The position numbers were made by a program, and so were the translations under genes. This document shows positions 1 to 12,059 of a stretch of 64,000 bases of DNA, piece after piece (the first letter of the stretch is position 1; each line of letters opens with the position of its first letter). The stretch is from Welwitschia mirabilis (Eukaryota > Gnetophyta > Gnetopsida > Welwitschiales), in NCBI GenBank assembly GCA_051453625.1, contig JBOZIK010000001.1, positions 144,495,722-144,559,721 on the forward strand. Reading direction: 5' to 3'. The notes below the pieces were generated by a model. The model did not search any database. It worked only from the letters and a program-made list of their open reading frames with translations, and was not told the DNA's origin.

Positions 1-2330
1 GATTGCAAACTTACTTTAAGTTTTATGCTGACACTTGATATACTTTATCTATGGTTCAAACAAGTATATCACTTTTATACAATTCTTTACTTTAAGATTA
101 AAAATGTATGAACTAGGTAACTTAATATGAATTAAACTTGTTAAGCATGATAGTAAGAATTATATTATAAATCTCATTTCTTACATGTTAATTTTTCATC
201 ATTTATTACTTGAGCTTAAGAATTTCTTGACTTAATCATCCTCCACTCTTTCTCATCTTTTCTTTATTAATGTTCATTGCTTGTACTCCTTCTCCTTTTC
301 CCATTACTGCCACTAGCATTAAAAAGGTAAAACATTACTTGTTCAACTTGGGTTCTACACAAATAGATATGTGCATTAGTAGTGTAGATTCCTAGTCATC
401 TCAAGTCTCTATTAGGTCTAAAAATGTGATATAATAGTTCTCGTACTATGATTATAAATCAACTAATAAGGTCTTAAATATCTTAGATTTATTCATCACT
501 TAGGCTAGTAAAGACTATTTTGGAAGTAGTGTCATTTATCTAAAGTTCTGGTTCCATGATTCATCACTTAGTGTGTAAGTATCTGAGGGTAAAAAATAAA
601 AAATTATATCAGCAATGCATTTATGCAGATTCAGCTTGTGATGTTTCTTTGGGCTACTTAACTGGGTAGATGCAAGTACTAGAGAAAAGGGTTGATTAAC
701 TTCAAGGTACAAACCCTGTCCTTACTCTTGGTCTCTTGAGTTTTAATAAGAAAATATGAAGAATAAATACAGAATGGTAAATGTCATTAAAACTTTTAAT
801 GAGCACACCCAGAGGAGATTAATATGCTATCTAAATATTTAGGTTAGATGCATCTATTTTCCCTAGGTAAGAAATCTATAGGGTCAACATCTAAGGCTAA
901 GCATTCTCATAGGAGAAACAGGTTTTTTGGCTACTTTAAAAATTAACTTGATTGAGTTGGTGATTCATTTGCTTAGTGATTTAAGAATTATTTTTGCTTT
1001 CATTCCTACAAATGAATAAAATAAACTATTTTACTTAATAAAATTTTTTATTTTTAGTTCAAATAGAGTTATCTTAGACTATTTTAATTTATCACGGATA
1101 TATTAATTCCATTGAAGGAAATTAAAATCAAATAATTTATTAAATTGTTAATATAATATGAAATGATTTTAAAAATTTGAAGCTTTTCCTTATTTCAAAT
1201 AGAATATAATGATTGTGCATGTTATTAAATTGAAAATATTTATATACACATTTCATCATAGACTAGAATATTTTCCTTCTAGTTTTTTTCTCTCTTAACC
1301 TCTCTCTTTTTTTTTCTTATTTCTTTGCTTTTAATAATTTATGATAGAGTTATAGTTTTGNNNNNNNNNNNNNNNNNNNNNNNNNNNNNNNNNNNNNNNN
1401 NNNNNNNNNNNNNNNNNNNNNNNNNNNNNNNNNNNNNNNNNNNNNNNNNNNNNNNNNNNNTCCTTCTAGTTTTTTTCTCTCTTAACCTCTCTCTTTTTTT
1501 TATTATTTCTTTGCTTTTAATAATTTATGATAGAGTTATAGTTTTGATAATTAGGTATGTCTCAGATAACTTCTAGGGCACAACTATTTCTTAAATTTTT
1601 TATTTTTCATAAATTAAATTAATTATAATAAAAAGAGTACAACCACTATTAGAAGAGTAAGGACCCATAGGATATAATTATTTTTTTCTGATATATTATG
1701 ATCAACTAACCCTTTAGTGGAGTCCTCATAGCTACTATATGGAACTATCAAAGGTCCCCTCTTAGGAACATTTACTCTAGTGCACTTATGATTGAACATT
1801 GTAGTACTTTCTCTCTTTCTCTCTCTTTTTTCTCTTTTTTTCTTTCTTTTTTTTTGTGCAATATCATAGAAGGTATTCTATTCTATGATGAACATGTCTC
1901 CTCAATATTCTTAATAAAGATAATGCACAATTCCCTATTGAATACTTATTAAATCAACTTCTTGCTTTATAATCATTACATTTACTTTACACAATATAGT
2001 AAATTGGTAGAGTAAATAAGCTTTAAAGAAATGACATGTCCTCTATTATCTAATCTTGGACTTTATTTTATAAATAGATTGACAGTATTCTTTCTGCCCT
2101 ATCAAGGCTTTCTAAATAATTTATCATTGATTTATTATTATAATACATTCTTTCTCTTTTCGCGTTAACTTAGTAGGTTACTTTTTCATCAAGATCATAT
2201 ATTTTTATGGCTCCATTTCCTAGGATATTTTGTTATGGAATAGGATCCTAGCTAGTTTTGTTTAGATTTTTATTTTAAATGGATTTTATTAGGGTCACAA
2301 ATTAATACAAAATCTCTGGCATTAATATTT
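1..2330. other. No gene recognised; pyrimidine-rich tracts
   Basis: No reading frame here matches a family I know on either strand. The notable features are long C/T tracts near 1270-1330 and 1800-1856. On the minus strand they read as polypurine, so one of them could be the polypurine tract and 3' end of the minus-strand gypsy element that begins near 2,340. I could not find the partner LTR of that element here. The stretch contains one assembly gap. Confidence 0.5.
1275..1545. other. 100-N gap with the same ~86 bp on both sides
   Basis: The sequence at about 1275-1360 (CT-rich, ending in atagagttatagttttg) is repeated at 1461-1545 with only small differences, separated by exactly 100 N. 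This is the signature of two contig ends that overlap but were scaffolded with a fixed-size gap. The duplication should not be read as biology. Confidence 0.85.
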
Positions 2331-2339
2331 TTTAAAAAT

Positions 2340-3325
2340 TTTATTATCATGATATATTTTAGTTTTTTGCTGTATAAGTTTTTTATGCAGAAGAGCTTTT
2401 TTTACTATTTTCATCTAAAATACTCATGTTTTATATCCATTCTTTTTCAGTTGTATCTAATTTATATTTTAATTCTTTAGCCAATTTAAATGTTTTTATC
2501 TTAAATTCAATTGATAAAAGAACCCCTTTTTCATAAACTACTTCATATGGAGTAAATCTTGTGGTATGTTTACAAGATATTCTATAAGCACATAGAGCTT
2601 CATTTAATTTATTATCCTAATTGGTTTTCTTACTATTTATGACTGTTATTAATATTCTATCTATTTCTCTATTAGTTACTTTTACTTGGTCATTAGATTG
2701 AGGTTCATAAGCAGTAAAGAGTTTGTAGTGGATTTTGAACTTAGTTAAAAGTTTCTTAAAGAATTCACCAATGAAATGAGTTCCTCTATTAGATATAAGA
2801 CTTCGAGGGTCTTCAAACTGATAGATAATATTTCTAAGGAAAAATTTAACTATAGTTTGGGAAGAATAACTAGTTAAACGCTTAGCCTCAGTTCATTTAA
2901 TGAAGTGATTAGCATAAACCAAAATACATCTTTTTCTAAAGGATAAGGGGTTGATAAGTCCAATAAAATATATTCTCTAAACATCAAAAGATTCAATTAT
3001 CTAAATCCATTATTGTGATATTTCTAACTTTTGGCTAAATGCACCTTCTCTTTGATATTTATTACAATCTTAGATATAAGAGTTTAAATCATTAAATATG
3101 GTGGGCTATTAGTATCTCATATGAAGAATTTTCATTCTTTTTCTTTTTGCACCATAATGTCCTTCTCCTTCTCCTTCATGAGCTTCCTTTAAGATTTCTC
3201 TTTGTAGGTTTTCCTCTATACATCTTCTAATAACATGATCTTTATATTCTTCAAATAACTTCTTATCATACCAAATATAATTTCTAAATTTCTTTAATAA
3301 TCTTTTTCTTTCATAATAAGTCATA
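2340..3325 (-). pseudogene. Gypsy integrase remnant
   Basis: An open segment at 3109-3324 reads like the N-terminal zinc-binding domain of gypsy integrase, with VIRRCIEEN, then GHYGAKRKRMKILHMRY. After a stop comes a PTIF..DCNKYQ stretch, where the family has C-x2-C. The first Cys is kept and the second is Tyr. The catalytic core continues with FEDPRSLISNRGTHF at about 2780-2822, where the family has a D in place of the N: one catalytic Asp is lost by a single G-to-A change. The later segment with NREIDRIL and ALCAYR matches the C-terminal half of the core. The protein would have integrated the element's cDNA; it is not functional now. Confidence 0.85.
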
Positions 3326-3399
3326 AAATAAGGTAATCATTTGCTCATAAGAAAGTTAATTATATTAGCATATCATGGATTTATTATCACCTGAAAAAG

Positions 3400-4730
3400 A
3401 TGTTCATCTAGAAACTTATCCCCTATGTCGATCTATTCTTCATTCATAAATTCTAACATTTAGATATAATATTCTACCACATTTTCCATTTCATTTGTCA
3501 TTAATAACTTTTGAATCAAACTCTTACATTAATAGTATACATCTCATAATTCTCGAGTTTGCTTTTTTCTTATTCATCAAAAATTTAATGGCACTATCGA
3601 CAGTATGAACTTTCACTTCATAACTTAAAATGTAGTATCTAAATTTTTTTAATATCATTACCATACCAACAACTTTTTCTATATTACTAAATAGTTTTAT
3701 TGATCTAGTTTGAAGTTCTTACTAATATAAGTAATGGAATAAGGTCTATTATCTTCGTTATTTTATCTTAAAAGTGCTCCCATAGCATGATTATATGCAT
3801 TAGTCATCATGTGAAATGATCTTGTCTGATTTGGCCCTTGCAAAATAGGTACTAATAAAATTTTATCCTTTAAGGTTTGATAAGCATTTTGACATTCATT
3901 AGTCTAATCATATTTTACATACTTTTGTAAAAAATTATCAAAGGTTTAGAAATTTTATTAAAGTTGTATATGAATCTTTTGTAATATCTAATATGTCATA
4001 GGAAAGATCTCAATTCCTTTAGTTTAGTTGGAGTTGGGATATTTTTTTATATCTTTAATTTTCTATTCATTAGTTTCAATGCCTTTTTCAGATATCTTAT
4101 GTTCTAATACTATCCCTTTTGTCACCATAAGATGAATTTTTGAACATCTAAGTCTAAGGTGTTTTTCTTTGCATCTCTTTAAAACATTTTTTAGTTTATT
4201 AAGTGACTCCTTAAAATAATTTTTAAATGTTGAGAAATAATCCATAAATACTTTGACTTATCTTCTTATCATATCTTGAAAAATATTATTTAATAACTGT
4301 GAAAAGAAGTGGAAGCATTACATAGTTTAAATTGTAGTACTTTATGGGCATAAGTATCCCAATGACAAGTAAAGTAATTTGGTCTTGATCCTCTAAAACT
4401 ATGAGGACTTGGTTATAGCCACTAGAATCATGAAGAAGCTATAGTAGTGATGTCTAAATAGTCTTTGTAAAACTTGATCTATAAATGAAAGAGGAAAATG
4501 ATCTTTATAAGTTACAGTATTTAACATTTTGAAGTTTATACATACTCTTCATTTTTTTTTTAATCACATCCATAACAAAACTAATCCATTTTGAATTAGA
4601 TATAGGATAAATAAATCCCACATCTAAAATTTTGAAAATATCTTATTTAATTATCTTTTGCATATATGGATTATATCTTCTTTTTAATTACTGGCTTCAT
4701 TTGATAGAGATATCTAAATAAATTCTATTT
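3400..4730 (-). pseudogene. Gypsy reverse transcriptase / RNase H remnant
   Basis: The clearest block is at 4063-4245 on the minus strand, with NVLKRCKEKHLRL, then MVTKGIVLEHKISEKGIE, which is the RT region following the active-site loop. The active-site loop itself reads MDYFS where the family has MDDFS, so one catalytic Asp is lost. Upstream, around 4570-4670, the frame reads ILDVGFIYPISNSKWIS, the typical start of an Athila/Tat RT. RNase H should lie at about 3500-3950 but is too broken to delimit. The protein would have copied element RNA into DNA. Confidence 0.85.
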
Positions 4731-5299
4731 TGGCATATATTTGGATATATTCCCTTAATATCTATATGATTTTAAGTAAACGCTTCTATCCTTTAATCAA
4801 TATTGTTTTAAGTTTTCTTTTTTGAAAATTAGTTAAACAACTATTTATGATTATAGATCTATTAGGAGGTACTTCGATATACTCTAGTTCTTCTTAAGTG
4901 AAGGCTTTTCTATCTCTTAAGCTATAAAATCTTCTTTTTCATAGTTTTTTTTTCTTTTATTTATTTAGCATTAGATTAAATTCTTGTGTTAGAATTACAT
5001 TAGTTCTTATTTTTTGTTCTATATTATTTCTTCAATAATTACTACATTAGAAAGTTTAATCTCTTTTTTAAAATCTTTTAGATTAATTTCCATTACCCCT
5101 CTTTTAGAATAAATAGTAGCATCCGCAGTAGTCATCTAAGGTCTTCCTAAAATTACTACATAGGTATCTTATTAAGTATTCATTACCAATGAACCTATCA
5201 AGTAGATAAAACCTTGCATTTTAATGGGCATATCCTTTAGAACTACTTTTTGCATAACTGTTGAGCCATCTGCTAAGTAAACTTTTCATTGGTAAAGTA

Positions 5300-5390
5300 T
5301 TAGTTTTGGTCTTCCAATTCTTCATAAGTTTCATAGGTCATAAGATTGATACTTGCTCCACGATTTACAAGTGCATCTACTTTAAGTTTT
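5300..5390 (-). pseudogene. Gypsy aspartic protease active-site fragment
   Basis: On the minus strand the bases read LKVDALVNRGASINLMTYE, then TYEEL. Plant gypsy proteases have a D-x-GAS-(I/V)NL-(M/L) motif here. The catalytic Asp is Asn in this copy, which needs one G-to-A change (GAT to AAT). The surrounding sequence is conserved enough to be sure of the family, but the enzyme would be inactive. It sits between gag and RT, as expected. Confidence 0.82.
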
Positions 5391-5899
5391 CCATTAATTA
5401 TTACATCCAGCATAGGTATTCTAGAATAATTATACTTTTCATGTTTTTTATTTTAAAGAACTTATGTAGAGGCTCAAGAAACTTGATCCTTCCTTACCAT
5501 TTTAATTTGTTTTTTATTATTGCTTTTTTTATTCTTCTATTTTAAACACATGTTTTCCATTTGTTTCTAGTTCATAGACACATCTTTTAACAACTTTAAA
5601 TGAGGTAATTAGATTTTTGTATCTTCTAATATCCTTATTAAATATTCTATGTCCTTTTTAACTTTTGGAATTTTGGTTTATTTACTTCTCATTAAAAATG
5701 GTAAAGAATCCACTAAGTCATCATCCATTTTTTTCCTTTTCATCTCTTTCTCTTCTTTATTTGAGGAATTACTTAAATTTGTATTCTTTCTCTGTGACTT
5801 ATATATCACTTTTTGTTTCGTAGATCTAGTACTTACTACCTTACTTGTTGATTTTCTAGGATTTGGTTGAGGTTAAGTAGGGATTTTTCCTTACTTTTT

Positions 5900-7250
5900 C
5901 TCTATTTTTTATTGTTCTCTTTATTGTTTTTAATCTCTATTTTTCCAATTTCTATAGTAATCATATTACTTTTGCCTTTTTAAATTTACATATCTTTGTA
6001 AAGAACTTTCTAATTTACCTTCTCATTTTCTATTTTAGTAAGGATATGGTTTCTTTTTAGTTTGATATTAATTTTCAAAATTTAAATCTAATTTATTTAT
6101 ATCTAATCGTTAAACAAATTCCTACATCTAAGGAATTTTGTTTCATCATGATTATCTTCCCCATAGTGTACACATGTAGGTCCTTCTTCTACCTTAAAGT
6201 ATTATACAACTAACTAATCAAAATTTTTTGCCATACTATTAGTTAATTTTTTAAGCATTTCTTTTATCAGATTAACATGTTTTAAGCTATATAACTATCA
6301 TCTACTTCTGGGGTACATACTTAATTTACTTTTTTCTTCTTTTTGTTTTCTTGCCCTCATCCTTAGCTCATGTAATAAAACTGAGTTATGGCTTCTTTCA
6401 CATCTTAGACATTCTTTGTTTTGATGCTTCCTCTGCATAACAAGTTTAATTCTTTTAATGTTTGACTCTATAGTTTTCTAAGTAAGTTCTGAATAATTTT
6501 CTAGATGTGATTCTATGATTAGGACATTTAACTAACAATATATTATACCTATCCATGAACTCACCAAATCTTTCATTATCTCTTTGTTTAATGTTCAAAA
6601 GATTTGTTTCCTTAGATTTTTAACTATCTTCATATGTTCAAATTTAACTAGGAAAGCATTTTTAAGAGTTCTTTATGAAATAAATCATGATTAGTATTCC
6701 TATGATACCATAGTTGAGCATCTTCTTTTAGGAAAAAAGTAAAATATCTCAAAAAGTCTAATTCTATATCAAAATACTTAGCTTTACAAAAGGCATGAAA
6801 TAAGCTTAGATGTAATAGGGGTTATTCTGATATTTTACATTCAAAAGTGGGTATCATGGTAATATTTATATTTATTACTTTATCTAGTTACTGTAAGGAT
6901 ATAGGATTAATAGGACTTAAATATTTTAACTAATTGGTATTATGATTTAATGGTCTTAAATCTTCATCATCTTTCCAATAGCATTGTATTACAAATTTAT
7001 TTCCAAGACTTTTTATCTAAACTATTTAAGAAGATTTTCCTAATGAGTGAGGTGATGTAAGAATGTTATGCAATCTTTGCTTAAATTCATTCATCAATTT
7101 AGGAAATATTTATTCCTTTACCATCTTTCTAAGGGTAACTCCATCCTCCATAAAATCATTTTCTTTCACCTCTATTTTGACATTATTTCTAATCTGCTTA
7201 TCTAGATCATATTTATGGGGATCTCTAACATACTTTTTTCTTTGATCCAA
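5900..7250 (-). pseudogene. Gypsy gag remnant
   Basis: This lies between the protease fragment and the primer site, where gag belongs. The best-preserved part, at about 6655-6790 on the minus strand, reads KYFDIELDFLRYFTFFLKED, then AQLWYHRN. That resembles the gypsy gag core in which a run of residues is followed by A-x-x-W. The rest is scattered with stops, and no zinc knuckle can be made out with confidence. Gag would form the virus-like particle. Confidence 0.6.
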
Positions 7251-7317
7251 TAATTTTTATTTGTAATCTTATTGGATCGTAGTTTTTATCATCTCCGCTA
7301 TTTGATTTTAGAGCTAT

Positions 7318-7333
7318 CCTTCTTCTAGCACCA
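7318..7333 (-). promoter_or_regulatory. Candidate primer-binding site of the gypsy element
   Basis: On the minus strand the bases read TGGTGCTAGAAGAAGG. They lie directly inside a possible LTR end: TG of the plus strand at 7337 gives a CA terminus on the element strand. A TGG start three to four bases from an LTR end is what a tRNA-primed element needs. I do not assign the tRNA. Similar motifs recur near 20.8-21.1 kb. Confidence 0.55.
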
Positions 7334-7336
7334 AAA

Positions 7337-8139
7337 TGATGGGTGATTATATGATGAAATAAGTGTAGAAAATATCATAAAATAATATTATATAATATAA
7401 AATAATATTAAAAAATGTATAAATTATGCTGCTATTAACCTAAAATAAGCTCATACTATTAGATAAAAATAACCAAAGTCTTACTAAAGAACTAGTTAAG
7501 ATTAAACCATTTAGTTTAAAATGCATCATCATGGTAGTCATATCATGAAGTTACTTGAACCAGTCAGGTTGGTTATTACTATTAAGTTACTATGTACATA
7601 TATTTTACCAACATAATAAATATTAAATGAGTTGTTGGATAATACTTATTACTAAGTACTGTTCATTATCCTGGTTTATGTTTAGCTATACAAAAAGAAG
7701 CAAATAGAGATAATATTACTTTTTCAAGTAATAGAATATGCATACAATGATACTTAAACATGCTTTTAATCTTTATATTGAAATACTAATTTTTACATAA
7801 ATATGCACTAAGGCTTTTATTTTCCTTTGTAGGTAATACTTTAGAGCATGAAAAATGCTACTATGCACTTTACAAGATAGCTGGAGCTCCCTTTCTTCAC
7901 CTTCTTACTTAGTCTATTCTTAGAATGTTTTGCCAAGAAGGTTCGCATCCTTGGTGGTGATCTTATTCTTATATCATTTTTTGTTTTTTTATTTCCACTC
8001 TTTGCTCCTTAGGAATAAGTATATGATTGGGAATTGTTACTACTTTTCCATCACCTTAACCTTCTTTTTCATCTTCATACCACATGGCATCCTATACTTG
8101 AAATGCAATAATAAAATTTACATACTAATACACTAACAT
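7337..8139 (-). repeat. Putative 5' LTR of the gypsy element
   Basis: The stretch begins with TGATGGGTG at the candidate primer site and runs to a 10-N gap. It carries no coding trace. Its position upstream of gag makes it the expected 5' LTR. I found no matching copy at the other end of the element, so the outer boundary and the call itself are inference. Confidence 0.4.
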
Positions 8140-8232
8140 NNNNNNNNNNCATCTATTGTAATTTAAAATGTATAATTAAGATAATAAAAATACTTTATTA
8201 ATAAGTGAGATTTACATCAAAATTTATCCTCA

Positions 8233-9755
8233 TCAATATACTAACTAATTACTTATAGAATATCTTAACCAAGTTATAAATTCAAATCATTATAGAAAAT
8301 AAAATCAAATAATTTGAAAAAAAACATCTACTATGAGCTTTTGGATTTCCATTAAAGAGTACTAGCCTAATAAGATTTTTGAGGATTAGAATTTTTCCTT
8401 AATAAGATGGTCCTAGAGAATAATATATAAAAACTATAATATTATGATAAACATGGGTATTTAAGTCTATTTTATTTCTTTATTTTTTAATAATAAACCC
8501 CTTGATCACTTGATCATAATCATTCATTAGTAACCTTCATCGTGAAACACAAGAAACCTCTCATATCTCACTAACTTTTTAATGCGAGCCAATCGGAGGA
8601 AATAATGTGTTAGAACATGAATGCTAAAATCCATAAATAATTCACTAATGTAATTTCACATCATTCCACTAGAATCTTAAAAAAAGATCATATGGATAAT
8701 AAGATTAAAAAGTTTACTGGATAAGATTAGCAAGTACTTGATAGTTGAATATTGATGAAGAATTAAGCATAAGAGTTTCTTAGCTCTAAGCTTTTGAGAT
8801 TCAAGCTCCATAAGTAATAGAATGAAAGAAAGAAAGAGAGAGAAAAGAGAGAAATGCACTTTAATGAAAAAATAAAAGATTCTCCTTTTACAAGAGAGGA
8901 AACAATCTCTATATATAAATAAACAAAGGCACATAGCTCAAAATCATAATATTACATGATTTAGCATTGATAAGTGGGATGAGTAATAAGTGACATTAAA
9001 GTATAAAAAGAGATCATACTTGTGACTCATGTACCTAACTAAGTGAGTAATCTTCATGCTTTAATTAACAAGAATAATTACATGCATCATTTCTACATGT
9101 TGACTCCTTTTTAATCTTTTGCAAGCTCATAAGTTTAATCCATTCAAGAAATTCATCAAAAGAAAAAATTCACAAATACCAAAATTATTATGTGATACAA
9201 TGAGATAAACTCTTCAATTCCAATGAATAAAAGAATGATTATGTGATGAACTAGGTTCCTTTATACATCTTAAGAACATAAACATCACGTAGAGTAAATT
9301 TACTCATTTATCATTCTTGGTTCTAAATAATAGTACATGTACTTGTTTAAATACTCATTTATTTCAAAATGCGTAAAATCTATCAATCACATAACACAAG
9401 GAATAAAATTTTTATTCATAATAAAGTACACCTATTACATTTACTATGAAATTGAATGAGTAAATTAGATGTAAATCATATTATTATGTCTTCTTGAATT
9501 TTTCAATTTATGTAATTTTAATTTCTTACATAATGGGATTATCTAATTTTAAATGTTTAGATATATTTTCTTATAAAAACATTTTAGCAAAATATTTTTC
9601 ATTTTTATAGTAATTTATAAAAATTTTAAACTAAAGTTAATTTAAAATGACATCTTTTTTGGGTAAGGAATTTAAATAAAGATAATTAATCCTTTAATTA
9701 AAAGCTTAAAACACTGAAGTAAATATGGTTTACAAAATATGCGATATGATATTCA
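8233..9755 (-). repeat. 3' LTR of the chromovirus
   Basis: This copy is collinear with 18123-19797 over its whole length. Shared blocks include ctaactaattacttata near 8241/18131, the catcattccactagaat block near 8660, and gatatgata at the right end (9744/19786). The right boundary ends in CA, giving a TG start on the element strand. The left boundary is TC where the other copy has TG. The length of 1523 bp agrees with about 1533 bp for the other copy once its gap and gap-flank duplication are removed. Confidence 0.85.
8910..8917 (-). promoter_or_regulatory. TATA box candidate in the 3' LTR
   Basis: TATATATA followed on the element (minus) strand by GAGATTG lies in the middle of the LTR and is preserved in the other LTR at 18965-18972. 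A central TATA element with downstream R-U5 is the usual LTR layout. Functional strength is unknown. Confidence 0.5.
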
Positions 9756-9784
9756 GCCCTACTTAGATTAATTCNNNNNNNNNN

Positions 9785-9890
9785 AAGATTTGAATATTAA
9801 TTTTTCATTGTTTTCTCTAGCTTCCATGTAGCTTCATTAAGACTATGATTACTCCACTTTATCTTCACTTGATGGATCTCCCTATTTCAT
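9785..9890 (-). pseudogene. Chromodomain remnant at the integrase C-terminus
   Basis: On the minus strand, about 9790-9880 reads VKIKWSNHSLNEATWKLE. Plant chromoviral chromodomains have a V-x-W-x-x-H-x-x-x-E-A-T-W-E pattern here. The domain is thought to steer integration to certain chromatin. A stop follows a few residues later, and the N-terminal part of the domain falls in or next to a 10-N gap. It lies 30 bp inside the 3' LTR, the normal position. Confidence 0.85.
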
Positions 9891-9964
9891 AAACCAATAT
9901 TTTATTAGTTTAGCACTAATTTTGGCTTCTTTTTAATTGAACAATCTGGATCTACCTAAGTGTC

Positions 9965-10440
9965 AGATCAATTTAAGACATAAGAAGGATCTGTAATATA
10001 CTTTTTTAGCATACTTATATGGAAAACATCTTGTATATGTAATNNNNNNNNNNNNNNNNNNNNNNNNNNNNNNNNNNNNNNNNNNNNNNNNNNNNNNNNN
10101 NNNNNNNNNNNNNNNNNNNNNNNNNNNNNNNNNNNNNNNNNNNTAAGACATAAGAAGGATCTGTAATAGACTTTTTTAGCATACTTATATGGAAAACATC
10201 TTGTATATGTAATTATAAAGGAAGTAGAACAAGCTTGTATGCAATAGATTTAACTCTTTCTAACATTTCAAATGGTTTAATGAATCAATGACTAAATTTG
10301 ATCTCTCAACTCCTCTCATTATTGATTTCATTAATAACACTTCAAGAAATACATGATCACCTATTTTGAACTCAAGATCTCTTCTTTGACAGTTGTCCTA
10401 TATCTTTTGTCTATTCATTGCTTCTTTAAGTCTATTTTAA
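9965..10440 (-). pseudogene. Chromovirus integrase C-terminal region, split by a gap duplication
   Basis: The minus-strand segment at about 10230-10390 reads DLEFKIGDHVFLEV, then SNLVIDSLNHL, matching the C-terminal domain of Tekay-like integrases (RDLEF.VGDHVFL). The continuation VFHISMLKKYITDPSYVLN is present twice, at 9974-10043 and 10144-10213, on either side of exactly 100 N. One base differs over 70 bp. I read the second copy as unmerged contig overlap. The two halves form one former integrase end. Confidence 0.85.
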
Positions 10441-11024
10441 TGATCCTCATTTTAATTNNNNNNNNNNNNNNNNNNNNNNNNNNNNNNNNNNNNNNNNNNN
10501 NNNNNNNNNNNNNNNNNNNNNNNNNNNNNNNNNNNNNNNNNNNNNNNNNNNNNNNNNNNNNNNNNNNNNNNNNNNNNNNNNNNNNNNNNNNNNNNNNNNN
10601 NNNNNNNNNNNGTAGGTACTCTTCTCAACTCTTAAGATTATCTAGAATACATGCTTTAAGAAAATATTTTAGAATTTAATTAACTCTTTCTTTTTAATAA
10701 TCTATTTGAGGGTGAAATGCAGTATTCACATTTAACTTGCTTCCTAAACCCATTTGTAGTTTTTGCCAAAACATAGAAAAATTTTTAAATCTCTATTAAA
10801 GATAATTACTAAAGGCAGATCATGCAACTAAATAACATTTTAAATAAATACTTTATCTATATCCTAATAGAATATAGATACTAAAGGCATCATTAGTAGA
10901 TTTTACTAGAATAAATGTATTAACTCAATTTCTATATAAATTATTACCATAATAGAGTAATTACCTTGTTGAATTTTTGGAATTCCTACAATAAATTCCA
11001 CGCAAATCACATGTCATTTATATT

Positions 11025-11378
11025 ATATAATATAATGAGGATAAAGTAATTCTATTGGATTTCTATGTTCTGATTTAACTTGTTGATAATTAAAACACCT
11101 TAATAAAAATCCTACTATATCCTTTTTCATCCCTAATCATCTAAATTTTTTTTCATGTTTTGATACATTTTAGTTTCTCCAATATAACTTTTTATGGGTG
11201 GGTTATGAAATTTAAACATTATCTTATGTTTAATTTCATCTACATTAAGAACCAAAAATATTCCCTTGAATATGATAACACCATTTGAGTTAATACTAAA
11301 ATTCTCTAAGTCTACTAATTTTTCTATGGTGTTGTTTAGTTTTCGATAATTCTCATCTTTTTCATGTTCCTCTAACAT
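11025..11378 (-). pseudogene. Chromovirus integrase N-terminal domain remnant
   Basis: The open segment at 11133-11378 contains NSNGVIIFKGIFLVLNVDEI, then KIMFKFHNPP and IGETKMYQNMKK. This matches the start of gypsy integrase, where the family has a DGVLRFKGR-like strand and a His-PG-x-TKMY zinc-finger region. The two downstream Cys of the HHCC finger are not visible because stops follow directly. The catalytic core that should come next (about 10,450-10,800) is partly replaced by a 154-N gap. Confidence 0.8.
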
Positions 11379-11409
11379 AATGGTATGAATTTTGCTTGAA
11401 TTTTTATGA

Positions 11410-11790
11410 TTATTTTAAGATAACCTTGTCTTTTAAGAGCATCTACAACTTTATTTCCTTTACCTTCAAAGTACAAAATCTCTAGATCAAAATCACATAA
11501 AACTTTAGTCCATCTTCTTTACCTAAGATATAAGTTTGGTTAAGTAAAAATGTATTTTAAACTCTTATTATCTATTTAAACTTGAAACTTTACATGAGAG
11601 AGATAATTCTTCAATAATTTTAAAGTAATAATTACTATAGATAATTAAATATTTATGAATGTGATAATTTATTTGATGAGTTTTAAGTTTTCTTGATCCA
11701 TAAGCTACTAATTTTTTATCTTATTCAAGAACTTCCTTAAAACCTTTTTTAGATGCATCGGTATAAACTAAAAAGATTTTTAAATCATCT
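11410..11790 (-). pseudogene. Chromovirus RNase H remnant
   Basis: On the minus strand 11699-11783 reads VYTDASKKGFKEVLE, a stop, then KKLVAYGSRKL. This is the RNase H start (TDAS-x-x-G), with its first catalytic Asp still present. The end of the domain is seen at about 11410-11500 as CDFDLEILYFEGKGNKVVDA, the usual GK-x-N-x-VADALSR region. RNase H would have removed RNA from the RNA/DNA hybrid. Confidence 0.82.
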
Positions 11791-12059
11791 AGCATTGCTA
11801 ATACTGAAGTACTAGTTAAGCATTCTTTAAGACAATCAAATAATTTCTAATATTTTTTTTATCCATTAGAAGTTTTTATTTTCATCAAAAGGCTTGTTAA
11901 TAAAGAATCTATCTTGGTGAAGTTGAATATGAATTAATGATAGTACCTAATAACATTAAGAAAGTTTCTAACCTTAGTAATATTTATACATATTAGCAAT
12001 TTCATGATTGCTCTAATTTTATCTTGATCCACCGATATATCTTTCTTGGATATCACATG

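Larger units (their letters stand above)
2340..8139 (-). mobile_element. Degenerate Ty3/gypsy (Athila/Tat-like) retrotransposon
   Basis: Read on the minus strand from high to low coordinates, this region gives primer site, gag, aspartic protease, reverse transcriptase, RNase H region and integrase. Integrase after RNase H is the gypsy order. The RT and integrase wording (ends of the type VLGHKISEKGIE and an SDRGTHF-like integrase motif) is closest to the plant Athila/Tat group. All domains carry many stops and frameshifts, so the element is dead. A candidate 5' LTR lies at the right end. The 3' LTR was not identified. Confidence 0.85.

Noticed and set aside
8677-8934. An 85-codon minus-strand frame
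   Set aside because: Lies wholly inside the chromovirus 3' LTR and is not preserved in the other LTR.
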